Source of the DNA: Heloderma charlesbogerti
Lineage: Eukaryota; Chordata; Lepidosauria; Squamata; Helodermatidae
Direction of reading: 5' to 3'
DNA length: 64,000 nt
NCBI GenBank assembly: GCA_026122225.1
Contig: JANEZZ010001411.1
Span: 124,001-188,000 of the forward strand
A program made the translations under genes and the position numbers. This document shows positions 22,272 through 33,633 of this stretch, in pieces. The notes under the pieces are model-generated. The model saw nothing but the letters and a program-made list of their open reading frames with translations, was not told where the DNA came from and ran no database searches. Position 1 is the stretch's first letter; the number at the start of each line of letters is the position of its first letter.

Positions 22272-22846
22272 TCAGGGCCCCGACGGGAACAGCAAGAAGC
22301 CGCTGAAGACACTGTCCACATCATTCCCGTCATAAATGCTGTTCCCCTCCTGGGGGCCGCTCTCCAGCCAGACGCGGTCGCCCTGGGCCAGTTTCAGGAC
22401 GCTGCCGCCTGAGTTGACCTGGTAGAGGTTCTGACTGTTGGTGTCACAGAACGTGGCCACGACATTGCCTTTGTGCATGAGGCGAAGGCACAGGTTGCCG
22501 GTGGCAACCACTTGGAAGGTGAAGTAATAGTACCCCGGGTCCTTGCAGGTGAACTCGCCGGTCAGCGAACTGTAGCCATTGTCCTGGTTGGTGATGATGC
22601 TGTTGAAGACCACGACGTTTGGGTTTGGAGTTGGGTCCGGATTCTTCCGGGAGGCCGAGAAGGCGGCTCGGGGCTGCTTCATGATGTTGCCACCCCGTCC
22701 CTTGGCCCCTGCATCTCCTGGTATGCCCGGAGGGCCCAGAGGACCATCTGGGCCTCTGTAGCCCTGGTTCCCTGGTGTGCCTGGTAGGCCTGGCTTCCCC
22801 GGGTCACCTTTGGGTCCCCGTATACCTGTGCTCCGTCCGGCCATCC
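22272..22846 (-). CDS. C1QA: C1QA terminal coding exon (stalk and gC1q head)
   Basis: The acceptor (tttcctctgAG) precedes 22846. Two exon bases complete the split glycine codon, and the frame then runs open to TGA at 22274-22272. Starting translation at the ATG inside this exon would be wrong, because that Met is residue 56, in the Gly-Met-Ala triplet. The exon holds the Thr interruption, the rest of the stalk and the whole gC1q domain, including the conserved stretches PGYYYFTFQV and [11 protein letters not shown]. Confidence 0.94.
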
Positions 22847-25800
22847 CTCAGAGGAAAGCAGAGAAGTGTGTGTTAGTTGCGTCAGGGGATGAGGCCAGCC
22901 CAGCCCAGGTCCTCGCACTGCCATTTTTTTTCCTGCGACCTGCTCTGCTCTCCCTTCCAAGATTGGTGCTGAGCAATGCTGCAGTCAGAGTGAGGAGCTA
23001 TGGGAGTCTGCCCTCCTCAGAGGTATTTCAGGCCTGTTCACTGAATAGTTTGTTTTTAAGGAGGTCTCTCTCCCTTTCACCAGAAAACAAAAGGCAACCC
23101 GTCTGCTACCCCATTGTCTCTACATGCTCCCATCCTCCAGGGTTCTGGGAGAAGGTATTTTCAAATGTTATAAGCATAGAAGCACAATCCTATGCATGTC
23201 TACTCAGAAGGAAGCCCTGTTGAGTTCAGTGGGACTGACTCCCAGGTCAGCTCTACGAATGCAGCCCAGATCTCTGTATCCAGTACTATCCCTGCTAGGG
23301 ATGGCGGAGAAATCCACCACGGACTCCAATGAATCTAAAGAATCCAGCCCCCCAGAGTCCGTGGCGGAACAGACTACCCCCCCCCCACCTGAAATCCCCC
23401 CGGGACGGACCCTACCTGGCGACAGCTGGTGTCAGGGTGGACACTGAGCCCATAGAATCCCAGAGTAGTTCTGATTCTGAGGAAGAGCAGTCGCTCCTGG
23501 GAGAGGAGCACACTCCTCTTTCCCAGGGCCAACAGCTGACGGAGATTCCTCCCACCGGCATTCCTAGCTTAGATAGCCGTCCAGGGAGTGACCGAGCACA
23601 GATAGCAGACTTGGTGGATGCACGACGCAGAGAGCGGCGCCAGATGGAGGGGGTGGAAAGGAGGCGTAGTGCCAGGTTGGCACGCAAACAACGGCTGTGC
23701 CCAGAGGACCCAAGGGAAAAGGGGAGGGACTCTCCCTAGTCCTTAAGTTCAGGGGTCTGCCAGTAATTCCCTTTCAAACGGGGACCAACTGTTCCAACGT
23801 AGGGCATAGGTACTGTGCTGCTCAGATCTAGTTGCTACCTGTAGAGTTGTTAAGTTGTAAAAGAAGAATAAAGCTTTGAAAGGAATCCTTTTGTCTGTGT
23901 CTGGACTTGGCTACTGGATTAGACTGAGAGAGGCCTCCAAGGAGCCCTTGACAGCTGGTCCGGATCGTCGTCTTCGTTCCGCAGCCATCCGCTGCCGGGC
24001 TGCGGAACAAAATGGCATCCGGCGTAGCGGACACCATTTGCGTCCCTGCCCGTTGCCGTGATTGGCTACGTAAATATTTATGTAGCCAATCAGGGCCAAG
24101 GGCAGGGGCGCAAATGGTGACCCCTACGCCGGATGCCATTTGCGGCCTCAGCCCAGCGGTGGACAGATGTCCAGCTGTGGGCAGCCCCAGCAGGCAGCTC
24201 CGCGGACTTGCCACAGAGCCAGCCAGGCAGGATTCCTAGGGGAGGGATGGATCGCCTCCCCCGCCCGCAGACGCCCGGACTGGAATGGGGTGAGTATTCC
24301 GTACACCCCTAATCCCTGCAGTGCCTCCAACAGACACTGCATATCAGGACCAAACAAAACGTTCCTTTAGGGCGCAATCCTATGCATGTTTAGACAGAGA
24401 AAACGCCTACGACGCCCAGCATTCCCCAGCCAGCAAGGCTGGCTGGGGAATGCTGGGAGTCGTAGGCGTTTTCTCTGTCCAAACATGCATAGGATTGCAC
24501 CCTTAATCCCTGTAAGGATCACCATTAGATAACACACGTGATGTTCTTTAAAGGCTTGAAAATACTAGGCAAATATTAAGCATTGTGATGGAATCAAACA
24601 AACTGCTTCTAATCCAGCAGCTCCGTATTGATTCCCCCACCCTGCTGGCCTATTCTATTCTATTCTATTCTATTCTATTCTATTCTATTCTATTCTATTC
24701 TTTATTACATTTCTATACTGCCCCATAGCCGAAGCTCTCTGGGTGGTTTGCAAGAGTTAAAACATTAAAATACAATATTCAAAGTATAAAAGCCATTTGG
24801 GACGCAATCCTTTGGCCTCTAGACGGTGGCTAAATGGCCATAGGGTTTTTCAGTTTGGGGGAACCGCATTCAGAGCCAGCGCTCTGAGGTTGGTTCCCCA
24901 GAAACCTCCTCCCTGCCCCTCCCCGACCACCTTGTAGGTGGCGTGGTTCATCCCTGGCTCCGTGCTCATAAGAGCAGTGCAGAGTGGGGGGAAAGAAGGT
25001 GTTCCTTTTGGGGGAGGGGACTTCAAAAGCACCGTTATGACACTTCCTATGTGCCGTCTGCCCCCCCCCAATGCGTCCCAGTTAGATAGCCGAAATCGGC
25101 TGTCTAGCTGCAAATGCAGGGTGGCCAGAGCATGGTGGAGAAGATCCCCTCTGCGCTCCACCCGCCCTGCACTGTATAGTAGGTCACCTCTGAGTTCGGA
25201 GGCGGCCAACTATCCCCATAGGTTTGCGCCCTTACATGAAAGCACACAGACGAGAGACACAAACGACATATAACTAAAACCAGCTTTGAGCTAAAAGCAG
25301 TTTAACAACAACAACAAAATAAATCCAATAATAAAAGCAACACAGCTTTAAAACAACACAGCTTAAAAACAGTCCACAGGAGTCAGCAAGAAGGCCTGCC
25401 AGAGTAGCAGAGTCTTTAATTCCTGCTTAAAGACCTCCAAAGGGGTCAGAAGGCGCATTTCAACCAGCAGGCCGTTCCACAACTGCGAGGAGGCCAAGGA
25501 AAAGGTCCTCTTGCATGTGGCTGCTAATCTCACATTAGGCAGCCGCAGCAGAGAGCCCTCAGAGGACCTTTGGTGGTGGACTGGGACGTAGGGGAGAAGG
25601 CGCTCCCTGAGGCCTATCCTTTGTCTCTCTCACACTACATTGTTTCTAGCTACAGGCTCGGTGCTGGGGTTCTTCCCAAAAGCCTGAGGACAGCCTGTCC
25701 TGTGGGAGGATGAGTCTGTCCTGGCACGAACACCATCTCTGCCTCTCCTGTATCCAGAGCACAGCCTGTATAGACACCTAGAGGGCTGCCCCCTTTCTAA

Positions 25801-26202
25801 CAGACACAGCTTCCATTACTTATGACTTTAATAGCTGGATATGAGGCAGTAACAAACAAGGAAGCTTTCCCAGCACAGGGACACAGCGAGGGGAAACCCT
25901 TCCCTCCGCCACTGTTACAGGCATCAAGCTTTGTTCCATGAAAAGCTGGTAGTCACCACACCGAGCGATCGCTTCTGCCCCCACCAAGTGAGGAGGTTCC
26001 TTCTCCACATCACTGTTGGGCTCTCCCATGATCCCTTACCTGGGTTGCCCACATCTCCTTTCTGTCCTGGCCTCCCGTTCCGGCCCGGGACACCCGGGTG
26101 GCCGTCTCTGCCATTGGGTGCTTGACACATGGTTTCCTGGGGGGCCGCAAAGTCCAGGAACAGGGCCAGCACACACACAACTGGCCAGAATCCGCTCGCC
26201 AT
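22272..26202 (-). CDS. C1QA: Complement C1q subcomponent subunit A (two coding exons)
   Basis: The CDS is complement(join(22272..22846,26040..26202)), 738 nt including stop, giving 245 residues, the same length as human C1QA. Residues 1-22 look like a signal peptide. Cys26 lies in the short N-terminal segment that forms the interchain disulfide in this family. A Gly-X-Y collagen stalk runs from about 31 to 108, and a gC1q head from about 114 to 245, ending [11 protein letters not shown]. The stalk has an extra Thr at residue 61 (GRS-T-GIR), the interruption known from mammalian A chains at the stem kink. Cysteines at about 155, 174 and 188 lie in the head. Six A-B and C-C dimers build C1q, which is secreted mainly by macrophages and dendritic cells and starts the classical pathway with C1r and C1s. 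The protein assignment is firm. The 5' noncoding exon is only inferred. Confidence 0.96.
23296..24311 (+). mobile_element. hAT-like MITE, family A (copy A5), carrying a solo LTR
   Basis: Perfect 8-bp duplication ATCCCTGC (23288-23295 and 24312-24319). A 524-bp LTR plus its 5-bp duplication is inserted at 23430. Without it the element would be 487 bp. Confidence 0.88.
23430..23953 (+). mobile_element. Solo LTR inserted in A5
   Basis: Begins TGTCAGGG and ends CCTTGACA (5-bp inverted TGTCA/TGACA). Flanked by the 5-bp duplication GCTGG (23425-23429 and 23954-23958). AATAAA at 23867-23872 gives the orientation. No internal retroviral or Gypsy genes are present, so it is a recombined solo LTR of 524 bp. 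Confidence 0.85.
24370..24502. mobile_element. Harbinger-like hairpin MITE with TTA duplication
   Basis: Hairpin from GGGCGCAATCCTATGC to GCATAGGATTGCACCC with TTA flanks (24367-24369 and 24503-24505). It lies 50 bp past the A5 duplication. Confidence 0.72.
24651..24795 (-). repeat. L2 3' terminus with (TATTC)n tail
   Basis: A pure TATTC run at 24651-24702 abuts ATTTCTATACTGCCCCATAG, the reverse of an L2-type end. The microsatellite is the tail of the retroposon. Confidence 0.6.
24799..25231. mobile_element. Possible longer Harbinger-like element
   Basis: GGGACGCAATCC at the left and GGTTTGCGCCC then TTA at the right resemble the hairpin family ends. The left flank is TTT, not TTA, and the interior is not palindromic. 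Tentative. Confidence 0.35.
25270..25625 (-). repeat. L2-type LINE remnant
   Basis: An AAC-rich tail is followed by minus-strand sequence resembling the C-terminal L2 coding end (GTTCCACAAC and AAGGTCCTC blocks). Strongly decayed. Confidence 0.45.
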
Positions 26203-26209
26203 CTTTCCC
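26040..26209 (-). CDS. C1QA: C1QA first coding exon (signal peptide and start of collagen stalk)
   Basis: On the minus strand an acceptor (gtccacAG) precedes position 26209, followed by seven untranslated bases and ATG at 26202-26200. The exon ends at 26040 at a donor reading CCCAG/GTAAGG. It codes 54 residues plus the first base of a glycine codon (phase 1). The translation starts MASGFWPVVCVLALF, a hydrophobic signal sequence, then reads ETMCQAPNGRDG into the first Gly-X-Y triplets. Untranslated bases between acceptor and ATG imply an upstream noncoding exon, as in mammals. Confidence 0.93.
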
Positions 26210-27169
26210 CTGTGGACATCAGCACAGGACAGTGTGAAAGTCTTTGGCCCCCCCAGCCCCTTTCGGCTTCTCAGTGGGATGTAACCCAGCCAAACCTGGC
26301 TTCTCAAAGGCTTCTTGGGCAGGCTGTAGCTTTGCATGCCAATGTGGGGGCCGGGGGACGGCAGCTCAGGGCACGTGCTGGCGTCTCCAGTTTAAGAAAA
26401 GGATCAAGTTGCAGGAGATAGCAGAGACCTTCTTCCAGGCCAAGACAGCCTGTGCTCACGAAGAGTTTAAGCTGGTCTGTGGAGGCTGGTGACTCCGAAT
26501 GTCAGTAGGGTGGTGGATCCGCTCTGGGTTTCAGTCAGAATCGGTCAGAACTTTAAAGGAGCTATCCAAGGTGCAACTTGGATAGCTTCTTTAGAGTTCT
26601 AGCTGAAACCCGGAGAGGATTCACTCCCCACTGACATTCGGAGTCACCAGCCTCCAGTGATACTGGTATACGGCAGCTGCTTGTGTTGTCCATGCTGGTC
26701 AGGGGATAATGGGAGTTATAGTTCAACACAGCCAGAGGGCACCAAATTGGGTCTAAGGCCTTTGCTGAAGGGCTTTGGTGTCCTGGCCATTTACACGCCT
26801 CGGTCATTTTCAGAGGTAACCACTTTCCAACAGGTTAGAACATCAATCTGTCCCCCCTGCTCCAAATAGCTGCTTTTCTGCCCACACCCAGAACCCAAGA
26901 CCATCAACATCGTTTTCAGCAAGAGCTGAGTGGAAATTTCTCAAAGCTCATTTTTCTGTCACCGTTCCTGAGGGTTTTTTCTTTTTTCTTTTTTCCACCG
27001 TGCCTAGAAAAAGAAAGCTACCTGCAGAATTTTCTTGGAATATCCTCCACCATTTGTTCACCTGCGGCAGATGCCATTCCTCCCCTCCCCTCCCCTCACT
27101 GCCCCACCCTGGTCAGTTCCCCAGAACTATTCCATGAGCCCCGGGGCTTTATGGAGAATACAAAATACC

Positions 27170-27395
27170 TGCCGGGCTGCCCCTTGTGATGGCAACGATA
27201 GCAAAAAGAAAAACCTGAGGGTGGGGGCAAGAAGCGGTGCTCCTGCCACTACCAAAGGTGAGCCCCACCCCCAGCCCTGGGGAATTATTGGAGAATTTCT
27301 CCTCCTGCTGGAGAAATATGGTGAAATGGTCCATCCCGATATCTCAGCCCACAAAGAGAGAGGAGAATTTGGAGAGGCCATTTGCGCAAGTTTCC
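27170..27395 (+). mobile_element. Family F fragment
   Basis: GGAGAATTTCTCCTCCTGC, AATATGGTGAAATGGTCC and GGAGAGGCCATTTGCGCA match the right half of family F. Confidence 0.5.
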
Positions 27396-27399
27396 TGAC

Positions 27400-28540
27400 C
27401 AGCCTGCAAACAAGGCACACTCTGGGTCTTCCACCTTGACATGAGTGCAAGAACATCACATCCAGAGCTGCCACCGGCTCTCAACGCTCTATTGCAGCAG
27501 GAAGGCTTGCAAAGGACTTCGCATCCCATCAAGCCAGGAACGAACCATCAGTACCGCCATTCTTGACATGGAATGGCTACCCCCACCTCTCCCAGAAGGA
27601 CAAGGCCGTTGTCATACCTGGAGCCCACATCTCAGTTGCACATTGGCTTGGAGCTGGTGCTCAAGCGGGCTCTGATGCCATGCGCAAGGGTTGGGGGGGT
27701 GCTTTTGTGCTCCCATAAGCACAGTTCAGAATCTTTGTGTCAGGCTAGCTGGCTTTGGGGACCACTAGATAAGGAATCCACAGTGTCATGGCTCAGTGCC
27801 CTGTTTTTAATGCTCTCTGGCTTGTCCTTGAAGCCATGGAGTCAATGGTGTGCTCTTGCCTAGGGAGTGAAAGCTGGTTGGCTTCTTCCACTCTCCAGTA
27901 AACCATTTAAAGCCAGCCCTCTGCCTAAATGAATATTTCACTTCTTAATGAAACTGCTGGGGAGAAAGGCTTGGATTGTCCCTCGGAAGGACATTACGGG
28001 GCAATTGGTGGCCATCACTACTTCCCGTGGTAGCAAATATTTACAGAGATGGGAGATTTGAGAGCATGAAGGAAGAGCAACATTGGCGAATATAATAGGA
28101 ATGACTCACTTTGCAGAGTCAGACATGCCGAAGTTATCACTTTTTCACAGCAGCAGCCAAATGCTCTCCAACTAGGGTCTCCCATTAAGTTGGGCATTAT
28201 TGGGTAGAGACCCCTAGAGAAACTGTGCTAACCAAGGAGTAGAAGAAGGGACTAGCTGATTGCCTCGAGCTTGGGATGGAGAAAATGCTTCAGGATGAGG
28301 CCAAGATGAAGGGCACTCAAGGGTCCACAGACAAGATCTAAAAGCGCACATTAGTTACCTGCTCAGACTGCCTGGTGAGTAAAAAGTGCCCAAAGGTTGG
28401 CTTTGACACATTGATATGCACACACTCGGCATATTTAAGCTACATCATGGACTGTGCAGACAAAACCGGGGAGTGGGCTGGCAATCTGAATGAGCAAAGT
28501 TAGAATTAAAGTAAGTTAATAGTAAGAAATAACCCTAGAA
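27400..28540. other. Presumed C1QA first intron, partly unassigned
   Basis: No repeat family recognised. If the candidate exon at 28553 is real, this and 26210-27170 form intron 1 of C1QA. Confidence 0.35.
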
Positions 28541-28552
28541 AGGGTCACTTAC

Positions 28553-28700
28553 CTCCTTGAAAGAGATCTCTACCAAGTTCTTTGGGAAGTCTCTTCTCTT
28601 TTTGGCCCCAAGCATAAGGGAAGAAGGAAAAGCAGAAGGGGGCAGGGATGGTTGGGTTTGGCTGAGTCACAGAAAATGAAGTTTCCCTTCCTTTTTTTTC
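28553..28700 (-). promoter_or_regulatory. Candidate C1QA promoter and noncoding first exon
   Basis: On the minus strand a strong donor (GGAG/GTAAGTGAC) ends an exon-like stretch at 28553, 2.3 kb upstream of the C1QA acceptor at 26209. About 110-140 bases further upstream lie GGAAGGGAAA (28682-28691), a perfect ETS-IRF composite (GGAANNGAAA), and TGACTCAGC (28661-28669), an AP-1 or Maf-type site. C1q genes in mammalian macrophages are known to respond to PU.1, IRF8 and MafB, so the pairing fits. The assignment is inference; the exon start is not resolved. Confidence 0.4.
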
Positions 28701-28799
28701 CTCTCCCTTTGGTTGCTCCTTCTTCTCTCCCCCCCTTCCCACCCATGAGCTCAAAGCAATCCATAACCGTAACGCCAGAATAGATACAGTGCCCTTTTC

Positions 28800-30127
28800 G
28801 CTATGGGCAGCTCTACGCCAGCCTAAAATCCTGCATTTAAAACGGGGCTTTCTGCTTCTGTTCTAAATGCATGATCACAGCTCCCCTTTCCACCTGCTTC
28901 CTGTCCCCCCTCTCTTTTACCCTTCCTCCTCCCCATCTCTGAGTCTTCCGTTATATTTCACTGATCTCGCTCCTCTTCTTGCTGCTTTAACTCTTTTCAT
29001 GGAGGAAACTGAAGCAGAGACAACATGGGGTAATTTGATAGCTCATGATCTGCATTCTAAAAATGGAACAACGGGCATTTAGTGCGGGAGACGCCCTGGA
29101 GGTCTCATCATGTGAAGAGCCCGCAAACTTTCATGAAGGAGGAATCTCAATCGCAGGAGACAAGCTCCGTGTGAAGAAAGCCAAGATCTGTCTCATAAAC
29201 TAGTAGCACAACATAGCTTCCCGATGTAGCTGTTTGGCAGGTAGGATACTTGTCTTAGCTTGCCACCGTGTCAAGCAAACTCCCTAGATACTGGGGGTGG
29301 GGGAGAGGACCTAAGATTGCACGGTACATTGAAAAGATAAGGATTGGGTGATCTCCGCTAAAAGGGAAACGGAATCAGTGTGCCTTTGGAAAGAAGAATT
29401 TCTGGAATACTTTGATTGACCATGTTAGCGGCAAACACTGCCAGCCCAAACGTGGAGGCAAATGAGGCAACTGCCTCGGGTGTCAAAATTCCTGGGGTGC
29501 AACTGACTATGGCCCTTAGGAGAGCATCCCAGGAACCACAGGATGGCTCACCAAACCCCTCAGAGGTCAGAGACAGCACTTGGAGAGAGAATCTGTGACT
29601 GCACGTTTGGTGCTTCCACGTAAGGTGTGTGATGATGGGTGAACTGCCCTACCAACTTGATTGAGAATTGGGCCTTTCAAATCACCAGTGGCAGCTCAAT
29701 TTCTATGCTACTTTCCCATGTAAGTCTGTTTCTGGTCTATGTCAGTTTCATATGTATTCAATCATAAATCCATTCACATCAGTCTGTGAACTGTAAAACA
29801 CACACAAATCCAAATCCAAATGAATGTGTGTAACCAATTCCCCTAATCTACAGCTGTTTGTATGCAATTTCCCCTAATGTGCACATTTTTGTACACATTG
29901 TTCGAGCCGAGAACTGCATCACAGATTTATAGAAGTGCACAACCTAAAGGATAACTGTATTCCGATTAATCCGAGAAGTCCTTTTGGCTATTCAAGGGAC
30001 AGATCCTGTCGTAAGTGAAGCAACAGTCATTAAAAATGAAAATCAGTCCATTTTTGATCGTGAAATATGTGTAAAATACTGTGTCACTTTGTGCATGCAC
30101 ATGTGTGCATGCAAGTTATGTATGTAT
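28800..30127. other. Upstream intergenic sequence of C1QA
   Basis: Largely non-repetitive apart from a weak GAGGCAACTGCCTCGGGTG repeat word near 29460. Could hold distal regulatory elements; nothing specific can be named. Confidence 0.35.
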
Positions 30128-31088
30128 AGAACCATAGAATCATAGAATCATAGAATAGTAGATTGGAAGGGGCCTACAAGACCATCAAGTCCAATCCCCT
30201 GCTGAATGCAGGAATCCAAGTCAGAGCATCCCTGACAGATGGCTGCCCAGCTTCATCTTGAATGCCTCCAGTGTGGGAGAGCCCACCACCTCCCTAGGTA
30301 ATTGGCTCCATTGTCGCATTGCTCAAACAGTCAGGAAGTTTCTCCTGATGTTCAGCCGGAATCTGGCTTCCTGTCACTTGAGCCCACTTGCACTCTGGGA
30401 TGATCGAGAAGAGATCCTGGCCTTCCTCTTTGTGACAAGGACTTGAAGAGCGCTATCCTATCTCCCCTCAGTCTTCTCTTCTCAAGGCTAAACAGGCCCA
30501 GTTCTTTCAGTCTCTCCTCAGAGGGCTTTGTTTCCAGTCCCCTGATCATCTTTGTTGCCCTCCTCTGAACCCTCTCCAGCTTGTCTGCATCCTTCTTCAA
30601 GTGTGGTGCCCAGAACTGGACACAGTACTCCAAATGAGGCCTAACCAGTGCTGAGTAGAGGGGAACTAGTACTTCCTGGGATTTGGAAGCTATGCTTCTA
30701 TTAATGCAGCCCAAAAGAGCAGTTGCCTTTTTTGCAGCCACATCACATTGTTGGCTCATCTTCAGCTTGTGATCGACAACAATTCCAAGATCCTTCTCGC
30801 TTGTAGTGTTGTTGAGCCACGTATCCCCCATCTTGTAACTGTGCATTTGGTTTCTTTTTCCTAGATGCAGAACTTGGCATTGATCCCTATTAAATGTCTT
30901 TCTGTTGTTTTCTGCCCAGCGCTCCTGTCTATCAAGATCACTTTGAATTTTGATTCTGTCTCCCAAAGTTTTAGCTATCCCGCCCAATTTTGTGTCATCT
31001 GCAAATCTGATCAGCCTTCCTTGCATCTCTTCATCTGAGTCATTAATAAAAATGTTGAAGAGTGCTGGGCCCAGCACTGAGCCCTGCA
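30128..31088 (-). pseudogene. CR1 LINE, 5'-truncated
   Basis: On the minus strand, QGSVLGPALFNIFIND and FADDTKLGGIAKTLGD begin the copy, and the C-terminal CR1 region follows, ending with a frame break near 30440. The tail of CATAGAAT repeats is at 30128-30155. Similarity to the 51.2 kb copy stops at about 31088, just before the PQG motif, marking the 5' truncation. Confidence 0.88.
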
Positions 31089-31921
31089 GTCTTAGCAACT
31101 GCATGTTATTAGCCCCGCATGTTATTAGCAACAACAAAAACCTTGTACAAGTGAGCCCCAACTGCAAATCTCAGGGACACTGTTTCCTCCTGCTGTTCAG
31201 TCGGAATTGCCTGTGTATTTTTTTAAGTGTTCCTAATTTCCTCTGGCCAATGTTGGACAACTTTCTCTGCCAGAAAACAACTTCCTCCTTTTCGACTGCA
31301 TTGGTCAATGCCCTTCATACAGTGATCAAACATGCCTCTAGCACAAACAGACTGGCCACTTCCCAGTACAAGTGAATTATGCAGCTCCAGAGTTCTTCAA
31401 GCTTTGAACGAGAAAAAGAGAGTACAGCGGTGACTCGTGGTAAAAGTCATGGGGACTAGTTGCGTAGTTGCTGAAGTGCAATGGTTTCTCTAGATGAAAG
31501 TATTCTAGTTTCATCTAGAGAGGGGGGACCGGTCCCATGACATCCTGTGCCTGTTAAAAAAGGAAGAGTTTTTGCATACGACACAGTCTAAACACTGACA
31601 TGACCATTGCACCAAACTGCAGCACAGATTATGTGGATGAGAGGTCCAGGCACTAGATGGCACCATCACACAAACGATGCACACTAGATATATCTTGTGC
31701 AATGGTAAATGGTTCCCTGTCGAATTAACGCACAATGAACGGTAGGATTTGAAGTCCAGTAAAGCTTAGCAACAGTCCTGTTTATGGCACTTTCTCCAGC
31801 CCTCACACATTGTAGGAGGCAGCTGCAGTCAGCACCATATTTGTGGCTTCCTCCCGGTCTGTCTGCCTCAAGGAATATGGTGTGGCCGATGATTTTGAAT
31901 GAAGTGTTTGATCATCAGCAT

Positions 31922-31990
31922 TGAGCAGGGGGTTGGACTCGATGGCCTTGTAGGCCCCTTCCAACCCTACTATTCTATGATTCTATGATC
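31922..31990 (+). repeat. CR1 3' terminus
   Basis: The short terminal piece starts TTGAGCAGGGGGTTGG and ends in ATTCTATG repeats, like the end of the 51.2 kb copy. Confidence 0.7.
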
Positions 31991-32696
31991 TTTTCGGATG
32001 CATTCAATTCTATCATAGAGTGTCTGTGAGTCCTCTTTTTCAGAGGAGAATCCACTATTTGAAGGGCCATCAGAGGGCAGTCCTTTAGTTGAAGGCAGCC
32101 TCTAGCTGAAGTCCTGTCTAGTCCAAGCTCGGCTTAAAGATAAAGAACCCTAAGAAGAGAAGGGGAAAGGCCTTGAAGTTTTCCCATCAAAATGTAGCAC
32201 CCGGATATCAAACTGATCAGGCCCACGGGTTTCCCCTACTATGATGGCACGTATTGCATTCCTGTTTGAACTATAGTCATTCTTTTTAAATTTGCATCTA
32301 TCTATATAAATTAGTAGATGCACATTTTATGCAAATTGGAGCCCTCTTTTGTCTTCTCCTCCGGCAATGCACAAGGGACAATGCTATCGTCCCACCTGTT
32401 TGTTGTAAGATTAAGTAGGAATGGGAGGGTCTCTTGCGTTCTGTTCCTTTAGGGGTGGGAATATGTCGTCCTTAGGCCACATGCGTGCAATTTGTGTAAT
32501 TTCATGCGGCCCTCTGCATGTGATCAGTTCAGACCACCAGAAAGAGCAATCTGCCCCTTCACTGGCTGTCCATTGCGTGTGAAGGAAGACAGAGAGACGG
32601 GGGGTGGGGAGAGGAGGAGGAGAAGGAGAAGGTGGCAGGAAGAGAGAGAAAAGGAGGTGGGCGAAAGATGAAAGAAGTGACCCACACAATTGTATC

Positions 32697-33262
32697 TGTC
32701 AGGATTGATTCTGGGCGCAGGGAGGTAGTTAGCAGCTCAGATTCAGAAGAGGAGCAGCCAGAACTGGGGGAGGCTTTTTCACAAGCCAGTTCAGATATGG
32801 ACAGGCATGCTTCTCAGGTTACCAGCTCCCCGATGGTCGGGCATGAAACCTCATCCTCACCCCCCTCTGTGAGAAGCAGCGAGCAGGAGGGGGGGTCTTG
32901 AAGACTGGGATGTAAGAGACGCGAGGCGGAAAGGCGGAGCTAAGACGGAAACATCAGGGACGGAGCTCAGACGGTCGAGCCGGTTAGCGATGCATGAGAG
33001 GCGATGCCGGGAAGCAGCATGCGAGGGGCGGGACCTCCCTCCCTAAGTTAGCCTAGCCAGATCGCCGCCTTTTCAAACTGCAGGCAACTTTCAGTGATCC
33101 CCTTTGAATCCCTTGAAGGCATTCCTTTGCAGCCAGAGGGTCTTCAAGGATTTGCATCTGTAATGAACCTGCGAATAATGAATTAAAGGCGTGAGACTGA
33201 AGCCTCCCCTTTTGTGTGTTTGTGAGAGCTTAAGGAAAGAGGGGGCCCAGGGAGTCGTGGCA
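32697..33262 (+). mobile_element. Solo LTR, same family
   Basis: Begins TGTCAGGATTG and ends GTCGTGGCA, flanked by GTATC on both sides (32692-32696 and 33263-33267). Shares CAGATTCAGAAGAGGAGCAG-like sequence with the 23.4 kb LTR. 566 bp, no coding region. Confidence 0.78.
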
Positions 33263-33531
33263 GTATCTCTGGCCCTGCCCAGCACAGACAGTAGGTCCTT
33301 CTCCTCCTCTTCCTCCTCCCCTGGCTGGCCCCATTGGCAAAGTGCTGTGACAGCTGTCCGGTCAACCCTGCAGGTCCTGCAGTGGGTGGGGGGAGGGAGC
33401 AGCAGAGGTGGGGACCCAGCGGTGGCACTATGCCATGCGCCCACTGGAATCTGGCACCAGCCCTGATCCAGCCTCCGCTTAAATGCCTCCAGCAAAGGAG
33501 AGCCCACCACCTCTGAAGCAGGTATGGCTAG

Positions 33532-33633
33532 GAAAGAATCCTGCCTGAAAGCCTGGAGAGCCGCTGCCAGTCAGTGCAGACAATACTGGTCAAGATGGAC
33601 CAAGCTAGATGGATCAGTTTCCTATGTCTTACA
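33532..33633 (+). repeat. tRNA-derived SINE, 3' body fragment
   Basis: CCTGCCTGAAAGCCTGGAGA to TTTCCTATGTCTT matches the body of the family without its tRNA head. Confidence 0.5.

Noticed and set aside
23329..23739. A 136-codon acidic and basic frame resembling a Gag fragment
   Set aside because: It lies mostly inside the solo LTR, which shows TG/CA ends and 5-bp duplications; LTRs of this kind often have incidental open frames.
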